A stretch of 45,493 nucleotides of DNA, from NCBI GenBank assembly GCA_017453505.1, contig JAFTEU010000124.1, forward strand, positions 1-45,493, read 5' to 3'. Position numbers and translations under genes: made by a program. Position 1 is the stretch's first letter; each line of letters starts with the position of its first letter. The stretch comes from Muribaculaceae bacterium (GTDB lineage Bacteria > Bacteroidota > Bacteroidia > Bacteroidales > Muribaculaceae). The notes beneath the pieces were generated by a model. The model did not search any database, was not told the DNA's origin, and saw nothing but the letters and a program-made list of their open reading frames with translations. This document shows, piece by piece, positions 25,677 through 33,850 of this stretch.

Positions 25677-27338
25677 TTAATTGCCGAGCAGTACATCAAT
25701 CAGCAGTGCTACATCGTCGATGGTGAGTGCGGGGTGCGAGCCTTCCAACAGATAGTCGATCACGGTCGCCACGTCATCGATGGTGAATGCAGAGTTATAC
25801 TTGGCCATGTGACCCACTACATTCAGGCTGCCGCTGTCGCAGTTGACCTGGGAAGTGATGCGCTGCATGGAGCCCTGGTAGTAGTGGAATTGCATGCTAT
25901 AGGAGCCGGCCTCGAGGGTTGCGGGCAGGGTGATGGTGCTGGACACGGTGCTGCCCTGTTCGAAGTCGGCGACAGCCACCTTAACGACGGTGCTCGTTGC
26001 CATGCGGCGGCCTGTAGCACTATTGATCGAGAACATCAGGTTAGCATTGTCATAGGTCGAGTGGATATTGACGTTTGAGGCCTCAATGCTTGCACTCTCA
26101 CCCAGGATGAGAAGACCGTCCTGCACATTCAGTTCATCGGCCGAGATGACGCAATAGGTGGGAGGAACAACACCCAGGAGCATCTCATGGCCTGAATTGA
26201 AGTGCAGCGCATCACCGTCGCGGTGGGTCATGTTCAATGCTGTGGAGACATACCAGCCGTCACACGTGCCGTACCAGCCGAAGTTGAAGTGGAACAGCCC
26301 CTCTGCATTGTAACCGTCGCAGATAAAGGCATGGCCTCCAGCTGCTGGGTCGCTGGCCGAGTACAGGATGGGCTGGCGCTTGTCAAGCTCTTCCTTGATC
26401 ATTGCTTCCCATTCCTCGGTCGAATAGTACTCCGAGCCCCACCAGCCGCTACGCTCCACGTCGCGGGCATCACTGCTGTAGCCGAAGGTGATCATGCCGC
26501 TCAACTGGCTGCTGGTGTAAGCGCCACTTCCTTCGGGGCTGTACCCCATGTGTACAACCTGGCCGCAATAACGGCCCAGCTTGGCTACCTCTTGGGCCTG
26601 GGCATCGGTATAGGTGTCCTGGATGAGCTCGCTACGGTTCCAATCCCAGTGGCAATAGGAGGGGAGCAACTTGTTATAATCAATGCTGGTTTCGGGCAAG
26701 GCGGGAATTGTCTGGCCGATATCATAGCAATAGTATGAGTTGATTTCAGGTAGAACCGTCGGGTAACGCCAGTAATTCATTACCTGGGCCATTGCTGTGG
26801 CAACGCAGCCCACGACACAGTACTCGCCATTATAGACGGGGCACTGCCAGTCGTAGGGATCTTCCTGACCCCAATAAGTCTTGATTAGGGGGGCGATACC
26901 GCCTCCGCTGGTAGCACGGAGAGCGGGTGTGGCATTCAAGTCAGGATGAGCCTGCAGGTACTCGATCTCCTCTTTGTATCCACGCATCAGCGCCTTGAAG
27001 TTGTCAGGCAGATTGTTGAAGTCCAGATGTCCCTGGTCACTATAGCCCAGCACCTGGCTGGCACGGTCTTCTCCGGCCATGATGATAAAACCGCCTCCCG
27101 TGATGTTGAAGGCGTAATACGCTTTGGCAGTCTGGTCGGCTTGCGAGGGCTCGCTGTAAGCCAGTTTCAGGTCGCTCATTGCGGGTGCCTTCAGTGAACC
27201 AGGACGGGCAGCCGCATGCTGTCTGATGAAATTACATGCCTTTGCTTGTGCCGTATTGGCATCAATGTTGGCGGCATTGAGGTTTGTAGTGGCAAGGACT
27301 ACTAGAGCACATGCACTCAATAGATTCTTTATTCTCAT
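25677..27338 (-). CDS. secreted C10 cysteine peptidase with an extra domain and a loop-less dockerin remnant (tandem paralogue B)
   Basis: A 553-residue exported peptidase, first gene of the tandem pair. Signal peptide 1-23, Spi-type prodomain about 25-130, then Cys178 in CVVGCVATAMAQ and His336 in GGHAFICDGYN, with Asn352-Phe353 in FHFNFGWYG. Unlike its paralogue it has about 110 extra residues after the peptidase domain (about 395-507), probably a beta-sandwich (GSTVSSTITLPATLEAGSYS). The last 46 residues keep both dockerin helices (FTIDDVATVIDYLLEG and LTIDDVALLIDVLLGN), but both Asp-rich calcium loops are gone. A near-perfect promoter lies about 50-80 bases upstream. Confidence 0.88.
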   Translation of the reverse strand: MRIKNLLSACALVVLATTNLNAANIDANTAQAKACNFIRQHAAARPGSLKAPAMSDLKLAYSEPSQADQTAKAYYAFNITGGGFIIMAGEDRASQVLGYSDQGHLDFNNLPDNFKALMRGYKEEIEYLQAHPDLNATPALRATSGGGIAPLIKTYWGQEDPYDWQCPVYNGEYCVVGCVATAMAQVMNYWRYPTVLPEINSYYCYDIGQTIPALPETSIDYNKLLPSYCHWDWNRSELIQDTYTDAQAQEVAKLGRYCGQVVHMGYSPEGSGAYTSSQLSGMITFGYSSDARDVERSGWWGSEYYSTEEWEAMIKEELDKRQPILYSASDPAAGGHAFICDGYNAEGLFHFNFGWYGTCDGWYVSTALNMTHRDGDALHFNSGHEMLLGVVPPTYCVISADELNVQDGLLILGESASIEASNVNIHSTYDNANLMFSINSATGRRMATSTVVKVAVADFEQGSTVSSTITLPATLEAGSYSMQFHYYQGSMQRITSQVNCDSGSLNVVGHMAKYNSAFTIDDVATVIDYLLEGSHPALTIDDVALLIDVLLGN

Positions 27339-27385
27339 GATTCTTGAAAGTTAGGTTAGTTACGCTGATTTTGATATTTTGCTGC

Positions 27386-27417
27386 CAAAAGTAGTAAGTT
27401 TTTGATAAAATGCCAAA
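27386..27417 (-). promoter_or_regulatory. promoter of the tandem C10 operon
   Basis: Minus-strand TTTG (27417-27414), a 20-base spacer and TACTTTTG (27393-27386) match the consensus exactly. Confidence 0.8.
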
Positions 27418-27521
27418 GAAATATGAATATATTGTGTAATTTTCCTTGAAAAGAGTGGTCGCTCCATCATTTTACTTTTGTGGTCTTGTCAATTTATGAG
27501 TTAAGGCAACTTTATAAACTA

Positions 27522-27562
27522 GGGGAGGAAGAAACGATGACAATCAGCGTTTCTTCCTCCCC
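27522..27562 (-). terminator. strong hairpin after the large dockerin protein
   Basis: Perfect 15-base arms GGGGAGGAAGAAACG/CGTTTCTTCCTCCCC with an 11-base loop, 40 bases after the stop codon at 27602. Confidence 0.7.
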
Positions 27563-27601
27563 TCCTTGAAGGCGTTATCAGAGATAAACGATCAATTCTC
27601 G

Positions 27602-29356
27602 TTACATCTTGAGCAGAATATCAATCAGGCTGCTCACATCACCGATGCTTACCTCGCCATCCTGGTCAACGTCGGCTGCGGGATGTCCTGCCGTTTCACC
27701 CATGAGCAGCAGGTCGATGAGGGCACTCACGTCACTGATGCTTAACTCACCGTCCTGATCAACATCACCAATCAGAACCTGTGCCCCACTTCCAGCATCA
27801 CCGTTATAGATGCTCACGGGCAAGGTAAAGGCGGCAACTACAGAGCTCTGGCCGATGGTGTTGGTCAGTGTAGAGGTCTCCTCACCGCTGTAGATGGTGG
27901 TGGTGTTCTTGCCCATGCGGCCCATGACATACAGGTTATTCTGGTCGCACACGGCAGTGCAGTTCTGGATATCGTTGGAGTTGTTCATCAGCACCCACTG
28001 GTCACCGGCGCTCAGGTCCTCGATGTTGTATCGCTGGATGAACATGTTGTTGATGAGCACGTGACCGTAGGCATAGACGCTGCTCTTGTCATCCTTGCTC
28101 TCAAACACACCGTTGAAGCCAGCCTGGTTGGTGCCATACTCGGTGGCACCCAGCCATGAGCCGTCTTCCTTGTTGAGGCGAAGCAGCATGCCGTCGCGGG
28201 TCTTGCTCGACCAGTCGTGGCTATTTCCCTGCTCGTCGGCCAAGTTGGCGCGTACCTTGCCGGTCAACCACATGTTGTCTCCAATGACGTTAACAGTCAG
28301 TTTATTATAGATGGCACCCTTGTAACTGTCGAGGATGGTTTTGGCCCACTCGACGTTGAGGTCAGTGTCCATGCAGCCTACCAGCAGGTCACGGTAGTTT
28401 TCGCCCTGACCTTGAGCCAGCTTGGTGCCGTCCAGAGAGATTGGGTTGTCGCTCTCGATGTAGCCGGCGAAGTAGATCTTGCCCTCGTTCATCGTCAGGC
28501 TAGCGATGTTGGCAGATGTTGTGGTACCCTCTTGGACCAGGCTCTTCTTGTAGTTGCCTTGTGCGTCAAACTTAGCGATGAACAAGTCACCGCGGGTCTT
28601 CTGAGAATCGCCATTCCATCCCTCGCTGCTCTGCGAGGTCAAGGTAGTGCCGTCAAGGGTAATGCTCGTGACAAACCTGCCGCTCACGTAGAGGTTGTCC
28701 TCGCTATCGACAGTGATGTCGCCAATGTACACGGCATCGGCGGTATAGGTGCTGGTGGCGTCAGGCATGGGAGTGTTGTCCACTTGGATCATCTTGTGCC
28801 ACTCGATCTCGCCCTGGCCGTCCACCTTGAGGATAACGACTTGATAGAAACGGTTGCCGTCTGTCAGCTGCCAGTCCAGGGTGGTGTTGGCACCCTTGGC
28901 ATCGACAAAGTTGATTTTGCTGTTTTCCTGGCCTGCGGTGTGGCGCAGCTTGGCTACCAGATAGGCCCCACCATCGCTTGTGGCGGCTACCATGCCGTTG
29001 TTGGCGGCACCGTCACCGCTAGTGCTATAGACGCTCCACATGGGGGCTCCTGTCTGGGCATTGGTCTTGACGAGCACCATCGAGTTGTTGTAGCTGGTGC
29101 TGCCATGGTTGGTGCCTGTGCCCACCACTTGGTCGCCGAAGGTGATCTGCTGCTCCTCGGTGGTCGTGCCGCAGGAGTTAAACACCAGCAGGTTACCATC
29201 GCTGGACATAGCGATGTTGTAGCCGATGTTGGCGAGCATTGCACCGCCGTCGTTCTGCCAGCTGAAGTTGTTGGCCCACATCAGGGTGGGAGTCTGAGCG
29301 CTTGCCATCATTGCACTGGCGGCAAGACCCAGCATGAACATGTAACTTTTCTTCAT
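27602..29356 (-). CDS. large secreted repeat protein with C-terminal dockerin-like pair
   Basis: A 584-residue exported protein with signal peptide MKKSYMFMLGLAASAMMASA. The long middle part consists of repeating strand-rich units with phrases such as GDITVDSEDNLYVSGRF, DLFIAKFDAQGNYKKS, KIYFAGYIES and GMLLRLNKEDGSWLGA, which look like the SBBP/beta-propeller repeats of extracellular proteins. No catalytic motif is visible. The dockerin-like pair occupies about residues 527-584 (DVDQDGELSISD and DVDQDGEVSIGD). It is transcribed alone, with a -7 element at 29416-29409, and is divergent from the redox cluster. Confidence 0.8.
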   Translation of the reverse strand: MKKSYMFMLGLAASAMMASAQTPTLMWANNFSWQNDGGAMLANIGYNIAMSSDGNLLVFNSCGTTTEEQQITFGDQVVGTGTNHGSTSYNNSMVLVKTNAQTGAPMWSVYSTSGDGAANNGMVAATSDGGAYLVAKLRHTAGQENSKINFVDAKGANTTLDWQLTDGNRFYQVVILKVDGQGEIEWHKMIQVDNTPMPDATSTYTADAVYIGDITVDSEDNLYVSGRFVTSITLDGTTLTSQSSEGWNGDSQKTRGDLFIAKFDAQGNYKKSLVQEGTTTSANIASLTMNEGKIYFAGYIESDNPISLDGTKLAQGQGENYRDLLVGCMDTDLNVEWAKTILDSYKGAIYNKLTVNVIGDNMWLTGKVRANLADEQGNSHDWSSKTRDGMLLRLNKEDGSWLGATEYGTNQAGFNGVFESKDDKSSVYAYGHVLINNMFIQRYNIEDLSAGDQWVLMNNSNDIQNCTAVCDQNNLYVMGRMGKNTTTIYSGEETSTLTNTIGQSSVVAAFTLPVSIYNGDAGSGAQVLIGDVDQDGELSISDVSALIDLLLMGETAGHPAADVDQDGEVSIGDVSSLIDILLKM

Positions 29357-29408
29357 TTTACGTTTCTTGTTTACTTTATCTATAAATGATTCACTTTTTC
29401 ACACGATG

Positions 29409-29416
29409 CAAAATTA
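29409..29416 (-). promoter_or_regulatory. -7 promoter element (TAATTTTG)
   Basis: A minus-strand TAnnTTTG element about 53 bases upstream of the large dockerin protein; the -33 position has only a T-rich sequence (ATTTT). Confidence 0.45.
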
Positions 29417-29610
29417 CTCCCGTCAATTTTCCTGTAAAATAACCTATTATAGTGTTTTTCAGCAATTCTTCTCACTATATTTGGTGAATAACAGAGATTC
29501 AGCCGCAATGAATGCTTGACGTGATACTCGCCCTACGGTAGAGTGGCATGCAATGTGATTTTGGTAGTTAATTCTTCAATAATGGTTGGTATTTATTGTA
29601 AATGTAGTAG

Positions 29611-29618
29611 TAATTTTG
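29611..29618 (+). promoter_or_regulatory. -7 promoter element (TAATTTTG) of the redox cluster
   Basis: A TAnnTTTG element 35 bases before the chosen start of the hydrolase. A TTG at 29586-29588 is 22 bases upstream. Its position argues against the GTG at 29623 as the start codon. Confidence 0.5.
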
Positions 29619-29652
29619 CATTGTGAAAAAGAATTTCGTAATTTCATCCGTT

Positions 29653-30747
29653 ATGAAGACAAGAACTATCATTTTATTGACAATAGCCGCATGCGCACTT
29701 GCAACTGGCGGTGCCTCGGCTCAAAACAACCGACACATGAAACAGACTCAGATCAAGAAGCAAGAGCTCCAGCTCACCACCGTGTGGGACAAGGTTTTTC
29801 CCAAGAGTGACAAGGTGGATCACAAGAAGGTGACCTTTGTTAACCGTTATGGCATCACCCTGGCTGCCGACATGTATGTCCCCAAAGGGGCAACTGGCCG
29901 TCTTGCGGCTATTGCCATGAGCGGCCCCTTCGGCGCTGTCAAGGAGCAGTGCAGTGGATTGTATGCCCAGCAGATGGCTGAACGCGGTTTCTTGGCTATC
30001 GCCTTCGACCCGTCGTTTACTGGCGAGAGTGGGGGAGAACCCCGCTACATGGCGTCACCCGACATCAATACCGAGGATTTCCAGGCTGCGGTCGATTTCC
30101 TCTCGACACTGGACAACGTAGATCCAGATCGTATCGGTATCTTGGGCATCTGTGGCTGGGGTGGCCTGGCACTGAACACCGCTGCCATCGACACCCGCAT
30201 CAAGGCCACTGCCGTGATGACGATGTATGACATGACGCGCATTAATGCCCGCGGCTACTTTGACTCAATGGACGAGGAGGCCCGCTACCAACAGCGCGTC
30301 GCCTTGAACAATCAGCGCACTGCCGACTATGCCCGTGGCTACTACGAGACAGGTGGTGGTGTGGTGGATCCACTGCCCGAGGACGCTCCGTTCTTTGTCA
30401 AGGACTATTATGACTACTACAAGACTCCGCGCGGCTATCACGAGCGATCGCTCAATTCCAACGACGGCTGGAATCAGACGGGCTGCATCTCGTTCATGAA
30501 CCAGCCCATCTTGAAGTACACCAAGGAAATCCGCTCGGCAGTCCTCATCATCCATGGTGAGAAGGCCCACTCGCGCTACTTTGCCGAGGACGCTTACCGC
30601 GACATGACCTCCTATACCAATTACCGTGACAACAAGGAATTGATGATTATTCCTGGAGCTACCCACACCGACCTCTATGACGGCGGCAAGGATCAGGTCA
30701 TCCCCTGGGATAAGTTGGAGGCATTCTTCAAGAAGAACTTGAAGTAG
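29653..30747 (+). CDS. exported alpha/beta hydrolase (COG1073-like)
   Basis: A 364-residue protein with a signal peptide (MKTRTIILLTIAACALATGGASA). The start is set at the ATG at 29653; an earlier GTG would sit on the predicted transcription start. The alpha/beta-hydrolase fold is shown by GITLAADMYVPKGA, the strand-turn FDPSFTGESGG, the nucleophile elbow GICGWGG and the late His in GATHTDLYD. The elbow carries Cys167 where most hydrolases have Ser, as in dienelactone-hydrolase-like members. The substrate is unknown. It is the first gene of a co-oriented cluster with flavodoxin, DUF362, alcohol dehydrogenase and a cupin protein. Confidence 0.85.
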   Translation: MKTRTIILLTIAACALATGGASAQNNRHMKQTQIKKQELQLTTVWDKVFPKSDKVDHKKVTFVNRYGITLAADMYVPKGATGRLAAIAMSGPFGAVKEQCSGLYAQQMAERGFLAIAFDPSFTGESGGEPRYMASPDINTEDFQAAVDFLSTLDNVDPDRIGILGICGWGGLALNTAAIDTRIKATAVMTMYDMTRINARGYFDSMDEEARYQQRVALNNQRTADYARGYYETGGGVVDPLPEDAPFFVKDYYDYYKTPRGYHERSLNSNDGWNQTGCISFMNQPILKYTKEIRSAVLIIHGEKAHSRYFAEDAYRDMTSYTNYRDNKELMIIPGATHTDLYDGGKDQVIPWDKLEAFFKKNLK

Positions 30748-30833
30748 TCATTATCTGACAATGATAAACTGACTTTTAATAACAATATCGAGGACGTTAC
30801 CTCTGTCAATTGACATCTTGTTGTCAAAGTAAT

Positions 30834-31412
30834 ATGAAAATCAAGAAATTAATATTAACTATCGCTGCTTGCTGCCTGGCTATCAACGCAATGGCTGCTG
30901 GCGACAACCAAAACAAAGATGAAGAAATGAGTAATAACAGTAGAAAGACGCTTGTGGCCTACTTCAGTGCTACAGGCACTACAATGGAGGCTGCTGCCAA
31001 GCTGGCCAAGGCCGCAAGTGCTGACCTGTTTGAAATAGTTCCCGAGGTTCCCTACACACCTGCCGACCTCAACTGGCGCGACAAGAAGAGCCGCTCAACC
31101 CTTGAGATGGAGAACAAGTCGAGCCGTCCTGCTATCGCTAGCCGTGTAGAGAACATGGAGCAGTATGATACCGTGTTTGTGGGTTACCCCATCTGGTGGT
31201 ATATCGCCCCGACAATCATCAATACCTTCCTCGAGCAATATGACCTGACCGGCAAGACCATCGTGCCGTTCTTCACTTCAGGTGGAAGTGGTGCGGGTGA
31301 GACGATGAGGTATCTCAAGCCGTCGGCACCTGGTGCCAATTGGGTCGAGCCCAAGAACCTGAATTACATGGGTGAGGGTGAGATGAAGTCTTGGGTTGAA
31401 TCCCTCAAGTGA
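30834..31412 (+). CDS. flavodoxin-like protein with a signal peptide
   Basis: A 192-residue flavodoxin-family protein. The start is the ATG at 30834, giving the signal peptide MKIKKLILTIAACCLAINAMA; the longer frame begins at a TTG. The FMN phosphate loop reads FSATGTTMEAA (residues 44-54), and YPIWWYIAPTIINTFLEQYD and FFTSGGSGAGETMRYL are typical of the flavodoxin_4/NADPH-quinone-reductase-type branch. A flavodoxin exported by what looks like a Sec signal without a twin-arginine motif is unusual, since FMN would have to be loaded outside the cytosol. It could instead be a tethered or lipid-linked form. It lies 86 bases after the hydrolase. Confidence 0.87.
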   Translation: MKIKKLILTIAACCLAINAMAAGDNQNKDEEMSNNSRKTLVAYFSATGTTMEAAAKLAKAASADLFEIVPEVPYTPADLNWRDKKSRSTLEMENKSSRPAIASRVENMEQYDTVFVGYPIWWYIAPTIINTFLEQYDLTGKTIVPFFTSGGSGAGETMRYLKPSAPGANWVEPKNLNYMGEGEMKSWVESLK

Positions 31413-31421
31413 GCCAAAGTG

Positions 31422-31453
31422 TTTGCATTATTCAGGTAATTGTTGTATCTTTG
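31422..31453 (+). promoter_or_regulatory. promoter of the DUF362 gene
   Basis: TTTG at 31422-31425, a 20-base spacer and TATCTTTG at 31446-31453 form a consensus promoter, 30 bases before the start codon. The DUF362 gene therefore need not depend on the upstream genes. Confidence 0.8.
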
Positions 31454-31482
31454 TACGCTTAACCAATTATTATCTACTCACA

Positions 31483-32427
31483 ATGAATAGAATTAAGATC
31501 TTTATGGTCATGGCGGCTACGTTGTTGGCGCTCGTGACCAATGCCCAAAGTAAGGTGTATTACACAAGCGAAATCTCGCCCGAGTCACTGGTGAAGATTT
31601 ACAAGGCACTGGGTGTGGAAGCTACGGGCCGTGTCGCTGTGAAAATCAGCACTGGCGAGGCAGGCAACACCCACTACTTGAAGCCTACCCTCATCCGCAA
31701 CCTGGTGGAGGAGGTCGGCGGTACCATCGTGGAGTGCTGCACGGCTTATGGCGGTTCTCGTCAGGATGTTTCCAAGCATTGGCAGACTATCCACGAACAT
31801 GGTTTTGATTCAATCTTTGCTGTCGATATCATGGACGAGTATGGCCAGATGCGAATCCCCGTTAAGGACCGTAGCCACATCAAGTATGACATCGTTGGCG
31901 ATCATCTGGCTAATTATGACTGGATGATCAATTTGGCCCACTTTAAGGGACATGCCATGGGTGGATATGGTGGTGTGCTGAAGAACGCCTCTATCGGTGT
32001 TGCCAGCACTGCAGGCAAGGCCTATATTCACTCAGCCGGTTATACCGATGATGCCAGCGACGCATGGAAACACATTGAGGATCAGGACGGCTTCCTCGAG
32101 TCGATGGCTGCCGCTGCCCAGGCTGTCCATAACTATATGGGTGGTCACGTTATTTATATTAATGTGATGAACAACATGTCGGTTGATTGTGACTGTGATG
32201 GCACCCCCGATGAGCCCAAGCTCAAGGACATGGGCATCATGGCAAGTCTTGACCCTGTCGCTCTCGATTGGGCATGTGTCCAGATGGTGTTTAACCACAA
32301 GGCAACTGTCGGTGATGACAATGCGCCGCTCATCGAGCGTATCAACAGCCGTCACGGCACTCACACCATTGACTGGGCTGAGCACATCGGCCTCGGTTCC
32401 AAGAACTATGTGATTGTAAAACTCTAA
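31483..32427 (+). CDS. exported DUF362 family protein
   Basis: A 314-residue protein with signal peptide MNRIKIFMVMAATLLALVTNA. The body matches the DUF362 family (PF04015): RVAVKISTGEAGNTHYLKP, GTIVECCTAYGGSRQD, INLAHFKGHAMGGYGGVLKN and LDPVALDWACVQMV. Some DUF362 proteins carry ferredoxin-type iron-sulfur sites; here only the short Cys pair in SVDCDCDGTPD is seen, so a cluster is doubtful. It may bind a metal. It has its own promoter and a hairpin behind it. Confidence 0.85.
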   Translation: MNRIKIFMVMAATLLALVTNAQSKVYYTSEISPESLVKIYKALGVEATGRVAVKISTGEAGNTHYLKPTLIRNLVEEVGGTIVECCTAYGGSRQDVSKHWQTIHEHGFDSIFAVDIMDEYGQMRIPVKDRSHIKYDIVGDHLANYDWMINLAHFKGHAMGGYGGVLKNASIGVASTAGKAYIHSAGYTDDASDAWKHIEDQDGFLESMAAAAQAVHNYMGGHVIYINVMNNMSVDCDCDGTPDEPKLKDMGIMASLDPVALDWACVQMVFNHKATVGDDNAPLIERINSRHGTHTIDWAEHIGLGSKNYVIVKL

Positions 32428-32436
32428 CCCAAATAT

Positions 32437-32466
32437 GGACCTCAAGACCTTAAAGCCTTGAGGTCC
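32437..32466 (+). terminator. hairpin between DUF362 and alcohol dehydrogenase genes
   Basis: Perfect ten-base arms GGACCTCAAG/CTTGAGGTCC with a ten-base loop, just after the DUF362 stop. There is no T-run, so partial read-through into the dehydrogenase gene is possible. Confidence 0.55.
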
Positions 32467-32486
32467 CTAATTAATCATTCAACCCA

Positions 32487-33659
32487 ATGAACAACTTCGT
32501 TTATAACATTCCTGTCAAGGTTTACTTTGGAGAGAATCAGTTGCAGCACCTCAGCGAGGAGCTTGCAAAGTTCGGCAAGCGCGTCCTGCTCACCTATGGT
32601 GGCGGTTCGATTAAGCGCACTGGCCTCTATGATGCCGTTGTGGCCGAGGTCAAGAAAGCAGGCATGGAACTGTTTGAACTCTCAGGAGTCGATCCCAATC
32701 CCCGTATCGACAGCGTGCGCCGCGGTGCCCAGATGTGCAAGGAGCACAATATCGACGTGCTGCTGGCCGTGGGTGGTGGCTCGACCATTGATGCCACCAA
32801 GTTTATGGCTGCTGGTGCCAAGGTTGACCATGACCCATGGGACTTCTTCAACGAGAAGTGGGCTCCTATCACCGAGGCCCTTCCCATCATCAGCGTGTTG
32901 ACACTCTCGGCAACCGGCAGCGAGATGGATGCTGGTGGTGTGATCAGCAACCCAGAGACCAACGACAAGTTGGGTCGTGTTGAGTCACCCATCCTGTTGC
33001 CCAAGGTATCGTTCCTTGATCCTACTGTGACCTATACCGTCAGCCCCTATCAGACTGCCTGTGGCGCTGCCGACATGTTGTCCCATATCTTTGAGGTCTA
33101 TTTCAATACCGACCAGGATTTGTACATGCTCGACTGCTTCATGGAGGGTATGATGAAGACTATCATCAAGTATGCGCCCATCGCTCTGAAGGAGCCTTGC
33201 AACTATGAGGCACGTGCCAACTTGATGTGGACTTCGTCATGGGCCATCAACGGCTTTATCAATGGTGGCAAGCGCAAGGCATGGAGTTGCCATCCGATGG
33301 AGCATGAGGTCTCGGCCTACTATGACATCACCCACGGTCTTGGTCTTGCCATCATCACTCCTCGCTGGATGGAGTATTGCTTGGGCGAGGACACCGTGAG
33401 CAAGTATGTGCAGTTCGGTGTGAATGTCTTCGGCATCGATGCTAATCAGCCTGCTATGGACATAGCCCACCAGGCTATTGACAAGGTGAAGGAATTCCTC
33501 TTCACTACTTTGGGCCTCAAGAGCACCTTTACCGAGCTGGGCATTGGTGATGAGCACATTCCCACGATGGCCCGCAAGGCTTGCAATGGCGGTGTGTTGC
33601 CTGGTTTTGTGCCCCTCAATCAGCACGATATCGAGGTCATCTTCCGCAACTGCCTGTAG
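32487..33659 (+). CDS. iron-containing alcohol dehydrogenase (YqhD/BdhA-like)
   Basis: A 390-residue cytosolic enzyme of the group III metal-dependent alcohol dehydrogenases, which reduce aldehydes with NAD(P)H. The nucleotide-binding part shows YGGGSIKRTGLYD and AVGGGSTIDATKFMAAG. The metal site is recognisable from ACGAADMLSHIFEVYF (Asp and His) and from CHPMEHEVSAYYDITHGLGLAI (two more His). NPxxD-type and SATGSEMD motifs also fit. The closest functional analogues are YqhD (aldehyde detoxification) and BdhA (butanol dehydrogenase). In this cluster it would supply reduction or removal of reactive aldehydes. Confidence 0.93.
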   Translation: MNNFVYNIPVKVYFGENQLQHLSEELAKFGKRVLLTYGGGSIKRTGLYDAVVAEVKKAGMELFELSGVDPNPRIDSVRRGAQMCKEHNIDVLLAVGGGSTIDATKFMAAGAKVDHDPWDFFNEKWAPITEALPIISVLTLSATGSEMDAGGVISNPETNDKLGRVESPILLPKVSFLDPTVTYTVSPYQTACGAADMLSHIFEVYFNTDQDLYMLDCFMEGMMKTIIKYAPIALKEPCNYEARANLMWTSSWAINGFINGGKRKAWSCHPMEHEVSAYYDITHGLGLAIITPRWMEYCLGEDTVSKYVQFGVNVFGIDANQPAMDIAHQAIDKVKEFLFTTLGLKSTFTELGIGDEHIPTMARKACNGGVLPGFVPLNQHDIEVIFRNCL

Positions 33660-33688
33660 TCATTCTGGTAAGAGTAATCCCATTACAT

Positions 33689-33730
33689 CCACGTCAACCA
33701 CGGTTCTGGCAAAGAACGGGGTTGACGTGG
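33689..33730 (+). terminator. terminator of the alcohol dehydrogenase gene
   Basis: Perfect 11-base arms CCACGTCAACC/GGTTGACGTGG enclose an inner stem GTTCT/AGAAC and are followed by TTTGATTTCCGTTTT. Confidence 0.8.
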
Positions 33731-33813
33731 TTTGATTTCCGTTTTGATGATTTATCGGTATTTTGTGTAGAAATATCAGTAATAAAGGTAATATTTGTTA
33801 TGGAAATCCGTTA

Positions 33814-33821
33814 TAATTTTG
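33814..33821 (+). promoter_or_regulatory. -7 promoter element (TAATTTTG)
   Basis: A TAnnTTTG element 30 bases before the cupin fusion gene. A TTTG at 33794-33797 is only 16 bases upstream, short of the normal spacing. Confidence 0.5.
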
Positions 33822-33850
33822 CAGCTGAATAATTGTAACAACTCACTGCA

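Noticed and set aside
16130-29356. A true cellulosome locus
   Set aside because: No cohesin, scaffoldin, carbohydrate-binding module or glycoside hydrolase is present; the enzymes are peptidases.
28217-29389. Plus-strand open frame of 390 codons opposite the large dockerin protein
   Set aside because: Shadow frame; the minus-strand protein has a signal peptide, repeats and a dockerin pair.
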